From the NCBI RefSeq assembly GCF_037024155.1, contig NZ_JAYKTS010000007.1:62001-126000 (forward strand): a stretch of DNA of 64,000 nt, given 5' to 3'. The position numbers were made by a program, and so were the translations under genes. Positions 1-7,699 of this stretch are shown in pieces. Position 1 is the first letter of the stretch. The number at the start of each line of letters is the position of its first letter. Source of the stretch: Bacillus sp. 2205SS5-2. Lineage in GTDB: Bacteria > Bacillota > Bacilli > Bacillales > Bacillaceae_K. The notes beneath the pieces were generated by a model. That model saw nothing but the letters and a program-made list of their open reading frames with translations, was not told the DNA's origin and made no database searches.

Positions 1-1
1 T

Positions 2-748
2 GTGAATGTTGAACAAGAAACAGAGAAAGATATTGAGGAAAACACAATAGAACAAGAAACTATCTCAGAACCTGAGGAATCTGTAGAAGAAGTGATTAGT
101 ACACCTCAATATAGATTAAATTCTAATGATTGGTCAATTGAGCCTATTTCTGAGGCCAATGATAAAATTGTTTTATTAACAATTGATGACGCACCAGATC
201 AACATGCACTTCAAATGGCTAAAACACTAAAAGAATTAAATGCACCTGCAATTTTCTTTGTCAATGGACATTTTCTAGACACTCCTGAAGAAAAACAAGT
301 ACTAAAAGAAATCTATGATATGGGTTTTCCGATTGGAAACCACACATATTCTCATAGTAATCTACGAGATTTGAGTGAAGAGAAACAAAAAGAAGAGATC
401 ATTTCCATAAATAATATGGTTGAAGAAATTACAGGAGAACGTCCAAGGTTTTTTCGAGCTCCCTTTGGTGTGAATACAGATTATAGTAAAACGGTTGTCT
501 CCGAAGAAAACATGTTATTAATGAATTGGACGTATGGTTATGACTGGGAAAAAGAATACCAAAATAAAGAGGGGATAGCAGATATTATGGTGAATACTCC
601 ATTATTAAGAAACGGAGCTAATCTCCTCATGCATGATCGAACATGGACGAATGAAGCTCTTGCTGAGATCGTGGAGGGGCTAAGAGGGAAGGGTTATGAA
701 ATGTTGGACCCTAATTTAATTGAAACCCCTGTCACCGATCCTGCTTGA
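2..748 (+). CDS. Polysaccharide deacetylase (NodB domain), 5' end outside window
   Basis: This is the C-terminal part of a carbohydrate esterase 4 (NodB) polysaccharide deacetylase, an extracellular or cell-wall enzyme that removes N-acetyl groups from peptidoglycan or related polymers. Counting from the first codon seen, the metal-binding motif reads TIDDA (about 60-64, usual form TFDDG), the zinc motif is HTYSH (114-118), and RAPFG (152-156) and LLMHD (208-212) are the later conserved motifs. The first ~50 visible residues are acidic and low in complexity, like a linker between a signal peptide or membrane anchor and the enzyme. The true start, with any signal peptide, is therefore upstream of base 1. 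A terminator follows at once. The family is certain; the substrate is not. Confidence 0.85.
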   Translation: MNVEQETEKDIEENTIEQETISEPEESVEEVISTPQYRLNSNDWSIEPISEANDKIVLLTIDDAPDQHALQMAKTLKELNAPAIFFVNGHFLDTPEEKQVLKEIYDMGFPIGNHTYSHSNLRDLSEEKQKEEIISINNMVEEITGERPRFFRAPFGVNTDYSKTVVSEENMLLMNWTYGYDWEKEYQNKEGIADIMVNTPLLRNGANLLMHDRTWTNEALAEIVEGLRGKGYEMLDPNLIETPVTDPA

Positions 749-760
749 ATAGTAAAGAAG

Positions 761-790
761 CCAATGAAGAACGTTCTTCATTGGTTTTTT
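761..790 (+). terminator. Rho-independent terminator of the deacetylase gene
   Basis: A 12-bp perfect inverted repeat (CCAATGAAGAAC and its complement) is followed by six T. It starts 12 bases after the deacetylase stop codon. Confidence 0.85.
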
Positions 791-804
791 AAGTTGATTA
801 ATTA

Positions 805-966
805 GGCTGTATTCGCAAAGATTGTGGCTTTTCGAATTAGTCCCTATTTTGTGATGAAGAATGACCTCGGGCATCTTTTTGTCTATTTTAGATGAGGATC
901 AACAGCAAAATGGAGGGTTCCATCTAACATTAGTCTTAAGGAGCCAAAATGTATCCCAAAAGAGCT
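805..966 (+). repeat. Decayed copy of the GGCT MITE (162 bp)
   Basis: The left end GGCTGTATTCGCAAAGATTG and the right end ...CCAAAATGTATCCCAAAAGAGCT match the two ends of the dispersed element seen intact at 40720 and 52113. Flanks ATTAATTA and ATTCATAT share only five of eight bases, so any target duplication has decayed. The rest of the 749-1260 gap holds nothing else I can recognise. Confidence 0.7.
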
Positions 967-1260
967 ATTCATATTAGGTAGCCTTAGGGCAATTTTTTTC
1001 GTATCATTTCGAATGGAATCCTACCCAAAATGGCTGTTTCTATTCGAAATTTGATTCGTTAGCAACAAAAAATACAATTAGAAGCACTAAGACAGAATAA
1101 ATAGCGATTTCGAGAAAGGCAGTCCCAGGTAGCGAATCATTTCTGTTTAACTTGAAATTGTAGCAAATGGTTGTTCTATATTAAGTAGAAAAGAATATCC
1201 TATATATACTTGAATGTACTACTTTTGATTTTGAACCTGAAAAGGGATGGAAAACGTTAA

Positions 1261-1303
1261 TATGTTATACTATTTGGGCTTGATAATCTTAATGTGTTAT
1301 ATT
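1261..1303 (+). promoter_or_regulatory. Two CcpN operators upstream of SR1
   Basis: TATGTTATACT (1261-1271) and TGTGTTATATT (1293-1303) both fit the CcpN consensus TRTGHYATAYW known from gapB, pckA and sr1 of B. subtilis. The second lies in the promoter spacer. CcpN represses these promoters during growth on glycolytic carbon sources, so the same control is inferred here. Confidence 0.75.
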
Positions 1304-1308
1304 ATTAT
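1280..1308 (+). promoter_or_regulatory. Sigma-A promoter of SR1
   Basis: TTGATA (1280-1285), a 17-bp spacer, then TATTAT (1303-1308). Transcription would start near 1315. Confidence 0.65.
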
Positions 1309-1318
1309 GTAATTAGAA

Positions 1319-1334
1319 GGTTAAGCGCTTTCAC
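1319..1334 (+). promoter_or_regulatory. CcpA catabolite-responsive element (cre)
   Basis: GTTAAGCGCTTTCAC contains the AAGCGCTTTCA core of a cre site. It lies just downstream of the inferred SR1 start, where CcpA binding would act as a roadblock. CcpA as well as CcpN is reported to act on B. subtilis sr1. Confidence 0.65.
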
Positions 1335-1360
1335 ATCACATGAAAAAGGGGTGTCCGAAT

Positions 1361-1477
1361 ATGGGTACAATCGTTTGTCAATCATGTTTAGGAACGATGG
1401 AACACTATGATGATGAAAAAGTAACGGTTTTATATTCAGAATGTGGTTGTGATCACGAAGCAGAATTAGATGATTAA
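1361..1477 (+). CDS. sr1P: SR1P, GapA-binding peptide (38 aa)
   Basis: This short ORF begins MGTIVCQ and encodes 38 residues with five cysteines or histidine-flanked cysteines (C6, C9, C28, C30). It is rich in acidic residues at the C-terminus and ends in ELDD. It matches the SR1P peptide of B. subtilis in length, N-terminus and the DEKVT core. A ribosome site AAAAAGGGGTG lies about 8 bases before the ATG. The peptide is carried by the SR1 RNA and in B. subtilis binds and stabilises GapA. It is too short for routine gene finders. Confidence 0.85.
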   Translation: MGTIVCQSCLGTMEHYDDEKVTVLYSECGCDHEAELDD

Positions 1478-1523
1478 TAAATAGATAGCGGGATGAATAA
1501 AGGGGATTTTAAATAAAATTAGA

Positions 1524-1556
1524 AACGAGGTGATCTCAGATCACCTCGTTGTTTTT
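1524..1556 (+). terminator. SR1 terminator
   Basis: A 13-bp perfect inverted repeat (AACGAGGTGATCT and complement) is followed by GTTTTTA. A MITE begins four bases after the U-tract. Confidence 0.9.
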
Positions 1557-1560
1557 ATTA

Positions 1561-1725
1561 GGCTGATTTCTTCGCAATGAATAGTTACTTTTCGTATCAA
1601 TTTATTACTTATGATATAGCATTGTTTCGAGGCATCATTTCGTCTATTTTTGACGGAAATCAACAGTGTAATGAAGGACTTAATCAAAAATAGATGAAAT
1701 AGCCACAATGTATTCGAAAAGAGCC
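1561..1725 (+). repeat. GGCT MITE copy (165 bp) behind SR1
   Basis: It runs from GGCTGATTTC to AAAAGAGCC, with the typical interior GGCATCATTTCGTC and AGATGAAATAGCCACAATG. TTATTA occurs on both sides, a possible shortened target duplication. It lies between the SR1 terminator and the 3' end of speA. Confidence 0.8.
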
Positions 1726-1794
1726 TTATTAAGAGAAGAAATAACAAAAATTCTACACTTTTCTTCGTTGAGATTCAGGCGCGTTGGGTATTTC

Positions 1795-3264
1795 TTAACG
1801 AATGGCTTTATGTTCTTTAATAACACGTAGATGTTTTAAATCAAAATCCTCCGGCCCTTGTACAGGTAAGCCAGCTTCGACATTCTTTTCGATATACGTA
1901 AGATTGTCTTTTGTAATAATTTCACCTGGGATGAAAATTGGTATACCAGGGGGATAGACCATAATAAACTCAGCGATAACTCTACCAACAGATTCATTAA
2001 TTGGAACCACTTCAGTTTCGGAATAGAAGGCATCTCTGGGTGTAACCGATAGTAACGGGATATCAGGTAAGAGGACAGATATAGCTCGCTGTCCTGAGTG
2101 ATGTTGAAAATTGGTCGAAAGCTCTTTCAAAGCGTTCACAATAATGTCCGCTTCTTTTTGTGTGTCACCAGGGGTAATAATGCACAATATATTGTATAAA
2201 TCTGACATTTCCACTTCGATATTATGCACTTCACGTAGCCATTTTTCTGCGTCGAATCCAGTGAGACCAAGGTCTTTAACAGAAATTATTAATTTAGTTG
2301 GATCATAATCGAAGGTAGCCTTAGTCCCCAGAATCTCTTCTCCAATACAATAAATATGTTCCATTTGATTAACTTGGTCTCGAATAGAGTTAGATAGTTG
2401 GATTGACGCTTCAATTAATTTTCTTCCCTCAGTGGCAAGTCTTTTTCTTGCTACATCCAGGGAGGCTAGCAAAAGGTATGAAGTGGAGGTAGTTGTTAAC
2501 ATGCTCAATATTGATTGGACTCGTTTAGGTGACACAAGATTTCCTTTTATGTTCAATATGGAGCTTTGAGTCAAGGATCCACCAAGCTTATGCACACTCG
2601 TGGCAGCCATATCTGCTCCAGCTTGCATTGCAGAAAGGGGCAAATCGTCATGAAAATGAATGTGAACACCGTGGGCTTCATCCACTAATACTGGGACATG
2701 ATAGGAATGTGCAATTTCAACGATTTCCTTTAAGTTAGCAGAAATCCCAAAGTAGGTAGGGTTAATGACTAAGAGACCTTTGGCATCTGGATGCTGTTCT
2801 AATGCTCTAGAAACAGAATCAGTTGTAATACCATGAGAAATCCCCAGGTCTTTGTCAACTTCTGGATAAATAAAAATCGGTGTAGCACCAGAAAACACGA
2901 TGGCAGACATGACTGATTTGTGAACATTTCTTGGAACGATGATTTTGTCCCCCGGTCCACAGACACTCATCACCATTGTCATGATTGCTCCAGATGTACC
3001 TTGAACAGAGAAGAAGGTATAATCTGCACCAAAAGCTTCGGCTGCAAGATCCTGTGCATCTTTAATCATGCCTTTCGGTTGATGGAGATCGTCAAGGGGA
3101 ACTATATTAATTAAATCAATGGATAAAGCATTATCACCAATAAACGCGCGGAAATCAGGATCCATTCCTGCTCCTTTCTTATGTCCAGGGATATGGAATT
3201 GTACAGGTTCTTTTTTACTATGTTCAACTAATCCAGTGAACAAAGGAGTGTTGAGTTGTGACAT
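1795..3264 (-). CDS. speA: Arginine decarboxylase SpeA
   Basis: A pyridoxal-phosphate enzyme of the Orn/Lys/Arg decarboxylase group III. It converts arginine to agmatine, the first step of polyamine synthesis in Bacillus. The 489-residue product matches B. subtilis SpeA along its length (490 aa). It has FHIPGHKKG near the N-terminus, DEAHG at 195-199 and the PLP-binding lysine K226 in TSVHKLGGS, followed by the small C-terminal domain. I chose the ATG at 3264 because GAGGTG lies about 8 bases before it; the upstream in-frame ATG at 3279 has no ribosome site. The gene stands alone, convergent to SR1. SR1's known control of arginine metabolism makes this neighbourhood sensible. Confidence 0.95.
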   Translation of the reverse strand: MSQLNTPLFTGLVEHSKKEPVQFHIPGHKKGAGMDPDFRAFIGDNALSIDLINIVPLDDLHQPKGMIKDAQDLAAEAFGADYTFFSVQGTSGAIMTMVMSVCGPGDKIIVPRNVHKSVMSAIVFSGATPIFIYPEVDKDLGISHGITTDSVSRALEQHPDAKGLLVINPTYFGISANLKEIVEIAHSYHVPVLVDEAHGVHIHFHDDLPLSAMQAGADMAATSVHKLGGSLTQSSILNIKGNLVSPKRVQSILSMLTTTSTSYLLLASLDVARKRLATEGRKLIEASIQLSNSIRDQVNQMEHIYCIGEEILGTKATFDYDPTKLIISVKDLGLTGFDAEKWLREVHNIEVEMSDLYNILCIITPGDTQKEADIIVNALKELSTNFQHHSGQRAISVLLPDIPLLSVTPRDAFYSETEVVPINESVGRVIAEFIMVYPPGIPIFIPGEIITKDNLTYIEKNVEAGLPVQGPEDFDLKHLRVIKEHKAIR

Positions 3265-3547
3265 TGTAGGACACCTCATTATTAAATAATTAGTTTTTTA
3301 AGAATTAAATGAATATTTTTTCGTTTTATGCAGGAATTTATTGAGTCAACGAGTAATCAATAGAATATCGAATGAAATTATAGCATTTAAGTTTTTTTTT
3401 GCATAGTCATATTAGTTTGTGTGAAGGGAGAGAATTTATCCTGTGCGAAAGGGTAGAAAAAAGCAATGGGTGAAGAAGTAGGGGGAATCAGTATGAATTG
3501 GATAGAACATACAAGCATTTAGATAAGGAAATAACACTCATAGGATA

Positions 3548-3626
3548 GGCGTTTTTTCGTATACATTGTGGCTAGCTCATAGGCTATAGACTGATACGAA
3601 AAGTAACATACTTTGCGAAAACAGCC
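3548..3626 (-). repeat. Short internally deleted GGCT MITE (79 bp)
   Basis: Both ends are present (GGCGTTTTTTCGTATACATTG and ACTTTGCGAAAACAGCC) but nearly all of the usual interior is missing. It lies in the 3265-3694 gap between speA and the flavin oxidoreductase. Only very short, unconvincing reading frames occur elsewhere in that gap. Confidence 0.7.
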
Positions 3627-3694
3627 CTCCACTAAGATAGATACTATTTTTGGTGGCAAAGCGACGGCAAACACAAAGGAGAGGGGTTGTTGGT

Positions 3695-4657
3695 ATGATG
3701 AATTTGGAAACACCCATCACAAGGATGTTGAGGATTAAATATCCAATAATTCAGGGAGGATTAGCATATTTAGCGTATTCAGATTTAGCAGCGGCGGTTT
3801 CTAATGCAGGAGGATTAGGTCAAATAACGGCGATGAGTTTATCAACTCCGGAAGAGCTTCGTCAGGAAATTCACAAAGCTAAGCAACTTACATCGCACCC
3901 ATTTGGTGTTAATTTTGCGATTGGTCAGCACGGACGACCATTTGAATCCTTTCTTGAAATAGCAATGGAAGAGAAAATACCGGTTATCACAATGACTGGA
4001 GGCAACCCAGCTCCTATTTTTGAAAGGCTAAGCGGAAGTTCAGCCAAAAAGTTAGTTCTCGTAGCATCAAAACGGCAGGCAGTAAAAGCCGAAGAACTAG
4101 GTGCTGATGCGGTAATGGTCGTAGGACAAGAGGGTGGAGGACATTTAGGCAAAGATGATGTAGGGACTATGGTTCTAGTGCCTCAGGTAGTGGATGCTGT
4201 GTCGATTCCGGTTATTGCTTCAGGCGGTATTGGGGATGGTCGAGGGTTAATGGCTGCGCTTTGTTTAGGAGCAGATGGAATTGAAATGGGTACACGTTTT
4301 ATCGCTACAAAAGAATGCGTTCATGCTCATTTAAGTTACAAAGAAGCCTTGATTGACGGGAAAGAAAATGATACAGTCGTAATCAAACGGAAAATTGGTG
4401 CCCCGGCCAGAGTCATTCGAAATGAATGGGCAGATCAAATCTTAAACCTAGAACAAACTAACGCTGACTATCTGGTGCTAAAAGAGCTTATTAGCGGTGA
4501 AGCGAATAGAAGATACATATATGAGGGAAAACAAACCGAAGGATTTGCATGGGCTGGGCAAGTAATGGGCTTAATAAAAGATATCACAACAGTTCAAGAG
4601 TTGTTCGATAACATTCTCTTTGATGTGGAGAAGATTCGAGCGAGGTGGAGATTATAG
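3695..4657 (+). CDS. NAD(P)H-dependent flavin oxidoreductase / nitronate monooxygenase family
   Basis: A 320-residue TIM-barrel FMN protein of the 2-nitropropane dioxygenase / FabK-like family. Visible signatures are YPIIQGGLAY (17-26), SNAGGLGQI (36-44), QEGGGH (145-150, with the histidine that in this family contacts flavin or substrate) and IASGGIGDGRG (174-184) for phosphate binding. Members oxidise nitronates or act as enoyl-ACP reductase II; the sequence does not let me choose between these. The ATG at 3695 follows GGAGAGGGG; the longer frame from 3650 adds an Arg-rich stretch without a ribosome site. It is followed after 21 bp by yktA and is probably co-transcribed with it. Confidence 0.8.
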   Translation: MMNLETPITRMLRIKYPIIQGGLAYLAYSDLAAAVSNAGGLGQITAMSLSTPEELRQEIHKAKQLTSHPFGVNFAIGQHGRPFESFLEIAMEEKIPVITMTGGNPAPIFERLSGSSAKKLVLVASKRQAVKAEELGADAVMVVGQEGGGHLGKDDVGTMVLVPQVVDAVSIPVIASGGIGDGRGLMAALCLGADGIEMGTRFIATKECVHAHLSYKEALIDGKENDTVVIKRKIGAPARVIRNEWADQILNLEQTNADYLVLKELISGEANRRYIYEGKQTEGFAWAGQVMGLIKDITTVQELFDNILFDVEKIRARWRL

Positions 4658-4678
4658 CAAAGTGAAGGTGTTCAAGAA

Positions 4679-4960
4679 ATGGAATATCAATACCCGTTTT
4701 CATTAGAATGGTCAACAGAAGAGGTAGTAGAAGTCATTCGTTTTTTTGAAACGATTGAAAAAGCATACGAAAAGGGTTGCGATCGAGAAAACGTTATGGC
4801 TGTTTACCGTCGATTTAAGGAAATAGTACCAGGGAAATCTCAAGAAAAACAGCTTTTTAAAGAATTTGAAGAAGCGAGCGGATATTCTTCCTATCATGTT
4901 ATAAAAAAAACAAAAGAAGAGCCAACTGCATCACGAATAAGAATGAATCAAAAAAAGTAA
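4679..4960 (+). CDS. yktA: YktA, UPF0223 family protein
   Basis: A 93-residue soluble protein that matches B. subtilis Ykt[14 protein letters not shown] at the start and YRRFKEIVP in the middle, then [11 protein letters not shown]. The family has no known biochemical function and is restricted to Bacilli. It lies 21 bp after the flavin oxidoreductase and its stop codon is inside the shared terminator hairpin with yktB. The assignment rests on sequence and gene order; no function is claimed. Confidence 0.88.
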   Translation: MEYQYPFSLEWSTEEVVEVIRFFETIEKAYEKGCDRENVMAVYRRFKEIVPGKSQEKQLFKEFEEASGYSSYHVIKKTKEEPTASRIRMNQKK

Positions 4961-4993
4961 GTCGGTGTCCTAGGACACCGACTTACTTTTTTT
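4951..4993. terminator. Bidirectional terminator between yktA and yktB
   Basis: A perfect 42-base palindrome: six A, GTAAGTCGGTGTCC, its complement, then six or more T. It carries a U-tract on both strands and separates convergent yktA and yktB. Confidence 0.92.
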
Positions 4994-5028
4994 AAAAGGA
5001 TGATAGGATAGATGGGCGATTAACATGT

Positions 5029-5649
5029 TTAGGTCATTTGGTAAAGGGGTAGTAACTTTACAAATGCATGATTTATTACATTCATCCAGTCATCCGAGCT
5101 CATTGAAACGGCTTTATTTCGTGAAATGGAAACACCGCATAATAGTTCTGCTTTCTTTACTGTTTGCAATCGATGAAATAAGTGAATTAATTCAGTTTCA
5201 TTCATATCAGACATCTTGATTACATTTGGTTTTGTGTGATCGCTAGACCAGACAAAATCGGACGGAATGCTAGAGTTGATCTCATTGATTTTCTGAAGAA
5301 GGGTTGATGCGTATTCTTTTTTAAAGGGTGCTTCATAAATGACAGCAAACCAAATGAAAACATGGGTTCCCCATAACCCGATTTGAAAATGAGGGTGTTG
5401 CTTATAACCTCGTTTATTGTTAGCAAAAGCCACCCATGTGTCTTGTGGAGGATTGATTGTACGGCGTGCATGCTTAGCGACATGATAATACATATCATTC
5501 CCTGTTAAAGAGCTTAAAGTAGGTGCAAAATGCTCTCCTAAGGCTTCTAATTTGGGACGAATGGTCGATATTAACGCCTCCATTCGCGGCTCTAAACCTT
5601 CTAGTTGAAAAACGTCAAAATCTTCTTCTTTAAATCCATTAAAACTCAT
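5029..5649 (-). CDS. yktB: YktB, UPF0637 (DUF1054) family protein
   Basis: A 206-residue protein beginning MSFNGFKEEDFDVF, followed by LEPRMEALISTIRPKLEALG and a central TWVAFANNKRGYKQHPHFQIG stretch typical of UPF0637. The family is a Bacilli-specific structural family (B. subtilis YktB) without an assigned function. A clear AGGAGG lies before the ATG at 5649. It is convergent with yktA and divergent from the ykzI-like gene, as in B. subtilis. Confidence 0.9.
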   Translation of the reverse strand: MSFNGFKEEDFDVFQLEGLEPRMEALISTIRPKLEALGEHFAPTLSSLTGNDMYYHVAKHARRTINPPQDTWVAFANNKRGYKQHPHFQIGLWGTHVFIWFAVIYEAPFKKEYASTLLQKINEINSSIPSDFVWSSDHTKPNVIKMSDMNETELIHLFHRLQTVKKAELLCGVSISRNKAVSMSSDDWMNVINHAFVKLLPLYQMT

Positions 5650-5840
5650 ACTTGTGGTGTCCTCCTACGATCGAATTCAATCATCATTGTAGCATATTTC
5701 TATACTTTCGAAAAAAGAGAGGAAAACTAGGTAAATACACATTTTTGTTACCACTTCACCATAACCTCATAGTATATAGTAACTCTAGTCCTCTAAGCTC
5801 ACGAAAAAAAGATCTTAACGTGGAAGGGGTGGAAAAATCC

Positions 5841-6035
5841 ATGAAACAAGTTTTAAATAGTTCAATTAGAAAAGATTACCACAAACAAAAATTAGCGGTA
5901 CTTCGTTTAGAAATGGATTATGAACTCGCAGTTTTGTTTGAAGCGATTCAACAGAAGAATGAAGTGAACAAATCAAAGTCGAAGAATAAGTTGATGAAAA
6001 TCCGAAATGAATTAGTAAAACTGAACGAATTGTAA
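5841..6035 (+). CDS. ykzI: YkzI-like small protein (64 aa)
   Basis: A 64-residue, strongly charged protein (IRKDYHKQKLAVLRLEMDYE, then a Lys-rich SKSKNKLMKIRNELVKLNEL tail), predicted to be entirely helical and probably coiled. Position between yktB and yktC and the length match ykzI of B. subtilis; I cannot confirm the alignment. The ATG at 5841 follows GGAAGGGGTGG. A longer reading frame from 5652 overlaps the yktB promoter region and was not used. Function unknown. Confidence 0.65.
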   Translation: MKQVLNSSIRKDYHKQKLAVLRLEMDYELAVLFEAIQQKNEVNKSKSKNKLMKIRNELVKLNEL

Positions 6036-6038
6036 ATA

Positions 6039-6064
6039 GAAAACGAGCCTATGGCTCGTTTTCT
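6039..6064 (+). terminator. Terminator after the ykzI-like gene
   Basis: An 11-bp stem GAAAACGAGCC / GGCTCGTTTTC with a TAT loop. The T-run is part of the right arm. Confidence 0.7.
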
Positions 6065-6114
6065 TGCGTATCAACTGAAATTATGTGCATGTGAGATCGA
6101 ATTGAGGTGAGTAT

Positions 6115-6213
6115 ATGGAAAGAGGGTGTCAAGAAATGAAGAGATGTTACTTGAATGAGTGCCTCGTTTCTTATAAGCTTGAGCAAAGAGGTCCAATCAA
6201 TTCTTTCCTATAA
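6115..6213 (+). CDS. Possible small protein (32 aa) before yktC
   Basis: An ORF of 32 codons (MERGCQEMKRCYLNECLV...) has a good ribosome site, GAGGTGAG five bases before the ATG. It stops 36 bp before yktC and contains three cysteines. I do not recognise it. Its size makes chance plausible; conservation upstream of yktC in relatives would decide. Confidence 0.3.
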   Translation: MERGCQEMKRCYLNECLVSYKLEQRGPINSFL

Positions 6214-6249
6214 GGAAGAGGAAATACTATGATCGTTGGAGGGAATTCT

Positions 6250-7038
6250 ATGTCAAACTGGAACGAAATTGATACATACGCTAAGAGATGGATCGAAGAA
6301 GCAGGGAAAATCATCAAACTATCTTTTATACAGCAGTTGAAGATTGAGACAAAGTCGAATGCAAATGATTTAGTAACAAATATGGACAAAGATACTGAAC
6401 AATTTTTTATTGAAAAGATTAATGAACACTTCCCCGACCATCGAATTTTAGGAGAAGAAGGATTTGGAAATCAAATAGAAGATACAAAAGGGGTAATTTG
6501 GATAATTGATCCGATTGATGGGACGATGAATTTTGTCCATCAACAGCGAAATTTTGCTATCAGTATCGGTATCTATGAAGATGGTGTTGGTATGGTAGGC
6601 TATATTTATGATGTAGTGCACAACGAATTATATCACGCTCAAAAAGGAAAAGGGGCGTATATGAATGAGGAAAAACTACCCAATCTTCCATCGGTCGAAC
6701 TTAATGAAGCGGTAATTGCCTTTAACGCATTGTGGTTAACGACCAATAAACATATGGAACCTTCTAGGCTTGCCCCTCTTGTTAGAGATGTGAGGGCAAC
6801 AAGGTCTTATGGCTCGGCAGCACTAGAAATGGCTTATGTGGCTGCTGGGAGATTAGATGCCTACTTAACGATGAGGTTAGCACCATGGGATTTTGCCGCA
6901 GGGAAAATTCTTATTGAAGAAGTGGGAGGCAAGGTGACAAACTTATCGGGAGAACCTTTAGCTGTTGTTGAAAAAAGTTCATTAATCGTAGGAAAAGCCA
7001 ACTTACATCACGAGATTCTTCATAATTATCTATCATGA
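6250..7038 (+). CDS. yktC: Inositol monophosphatase family protein (YktC/SuhB)
   Basis: A Mg-dependent phosphatase of the inositol monophosphatase superfamily, 262 residues. Metal-binding motifs are GEEG (68-71), DPIDGT (87-92) and WDFAAGK (213-219). These supply the three-metal site that hydrolyses inositol phosphate or related sugar phosphates. B. subtilis YktC (265 aa) acts on myo-inositol 1-phosphate in vitro. The start at 6250 is set by GGAGGG eight bases upstream; the ATG at 6229 lacks one. The gene appears monocistronic. Confidence 0.93.
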   Translation: MSNWNEIDTYAKRWIEEAGKIIKLSFIQQLKIETKSNANDLVTNMDKDTEQFFIEKINEHFPDHRILGEEGFGNQIEDTKGVIWIIDPIDGTMNFVHQQRNFAISIGIYEDGVGMVGYIYDVVHNELYHAQKGKGAYMNEEKLPNLPSVELNEAVIAFNALWLTTNKHMEPSRLAPLVRDVRATRSYGSAALEMAYVAAGRLDAYLTMRLAPWDFAAGKILIEEVGGKVTNLSGEPLAVVEKSSLIVGKANLHHEILHNYLS

Positions 7039-7195
7039 TAGACCTTGGTGCAAAAAAAGACAGCTTCTTTCTCAAAAATTTAAACAAACGAATGACTCCT
7101 TGTACTAGGGAGATTCATCTAAATCCATAAAGTGAACGATTGACTTATTAGTAAAAAATCAACTAACTAAAGAATAGGAACTTGGCATTGATATA

Positions 7196-7337
7196 GGATC
7201 TTCTCGTATAAATTGTTGCTACAAAACAAACTGTAAATGGAAAAATCCATTTTGACAAATTCTAACCAAGCCCCGAATTCTACCTTTTGGATAGGTTGTA
7301 TGATGGTGTAAAAAACAATATTCTTCTTGAAACAGCC
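7196..7337 (-). repeat. Decayed GGCT MITE copy
   Basis: The left end GGATCTTCTCGTATAAATTG and the right end CTTCTTGAAACAGCC are recognisable as MITE ends in reverse orientation, but the interior has diverged. The 7039-7339 gap holds no gene I can support. Confidence 0.45.
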
Positions 7338-7339
7338 TA

Positions 7340-7369
7340 AAAAGGTCGCCAAAATATTGGCGACCTTTT
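7340..7369 (-). terminator. Terminator of ylaF
   Basis: A 12-bp stem AAAAGGTCGCCA / TGGCGACCTTTT with a short AT loop. On the minus strand it is followed by a T-run, and it lies 30 bases after the ylaF stop. Confidence 0.75.
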
Positions 7370-7399
7370 GGTAATGTTAGGAAATGAATTACTAGAAGC

Positions 7400-7585
7400 T
7401 CATTTACTTTCTCGAAGTTTTTTTTTCGTTTTAAAACCAAAACCCATAATAAAAATCAACGAAACAATACATAAGAGTATACCTAAAAAGCTTTCTTCGC
7501 TAATGAAAATCCCAATGCCAATAATAAAAGCTGCAGCTAAAGTGGCAAAAAGGACAAATACCCATTGAATATTTTTCAAAATCAA
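7400..7585 (-). CDS. ylaF: YlaF-like small membrane protein (61 aa)
   Basis: A 61-residue protein with two hydrophobic helices (about residues 8-27 and 33-51) separated by SEESF and ending in a basic FKTKKKLRESK tail, which suggests two membrane passes with both ends inside. Its position, minus strand directly before typA, is that of ylaF in B. subtilis. The upstream sequence supplies AAGGGGTGATTG as ribosome site. Function unknown. Confidence 0.75.
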   Translation of the reverse strand: MILKNIQWVFVLFATLAAAFIIGIGIFISEESFLGILLCIVSLIFIMGFGFKTKKKLRESK

Positions 7586-7617
7586 TCACCCCTTTTTTCA
7601 TATTGTACATAATATAT

Positions 7618-7646
7618 TTCAGCTTTTCTACTGTCTGTGATATAAT
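7618..7646 (+). promoter_or_regulatory. Extended -10 promoter of typA
   Basis: TGATATAAT (7638-7646) is an extended -10 box. A weak TTCAGC lies 17 bp upstream as -35. It is the only good promoter match before typA. Confidence 0.5.
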
Positions 7647-7699
7647 AATCAGGTTAATAGAATGCACGTTAGAAAATCATGCAAATCAGGAGTGAAAAA

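Larger units (their letters stand above)
1315..1556 (+). ncRNA. sr1: SR1 dual-function regulatory RNA
   Basis: The region from the promoter to the strong terminator encodes the SR1P peptide, is preceded by two CcpN operators, and sits just before speA, as in B. subtilis. In B. subtilis the ~205-nt SR1 base-pairs with ahrC mRNA (regulator of arginine catabolism) and its peptide binds glyceraldehyde-3-phosphate dehydrogenase GapA. The transcript here would be about 240 nt. The identification rests on the encoded peptide, the operators and synteny; pairing to ahrC cannot be checked in this window. Confidence 0.8.

Noticed and set aside
1541-1747. A 68-codon minus-strand frame overlapping the MITE at 1561.
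   Set aside because: It reads through the SR1 terminator and the transposable element; no ribosome site.
3438-3522. Two overlapping tiny frames (12 and 18 codons) before the MITE at 3548.
   Set aside because: Too short and mutually exclusive, with no support beyond weak ribosome-site-like sequence.
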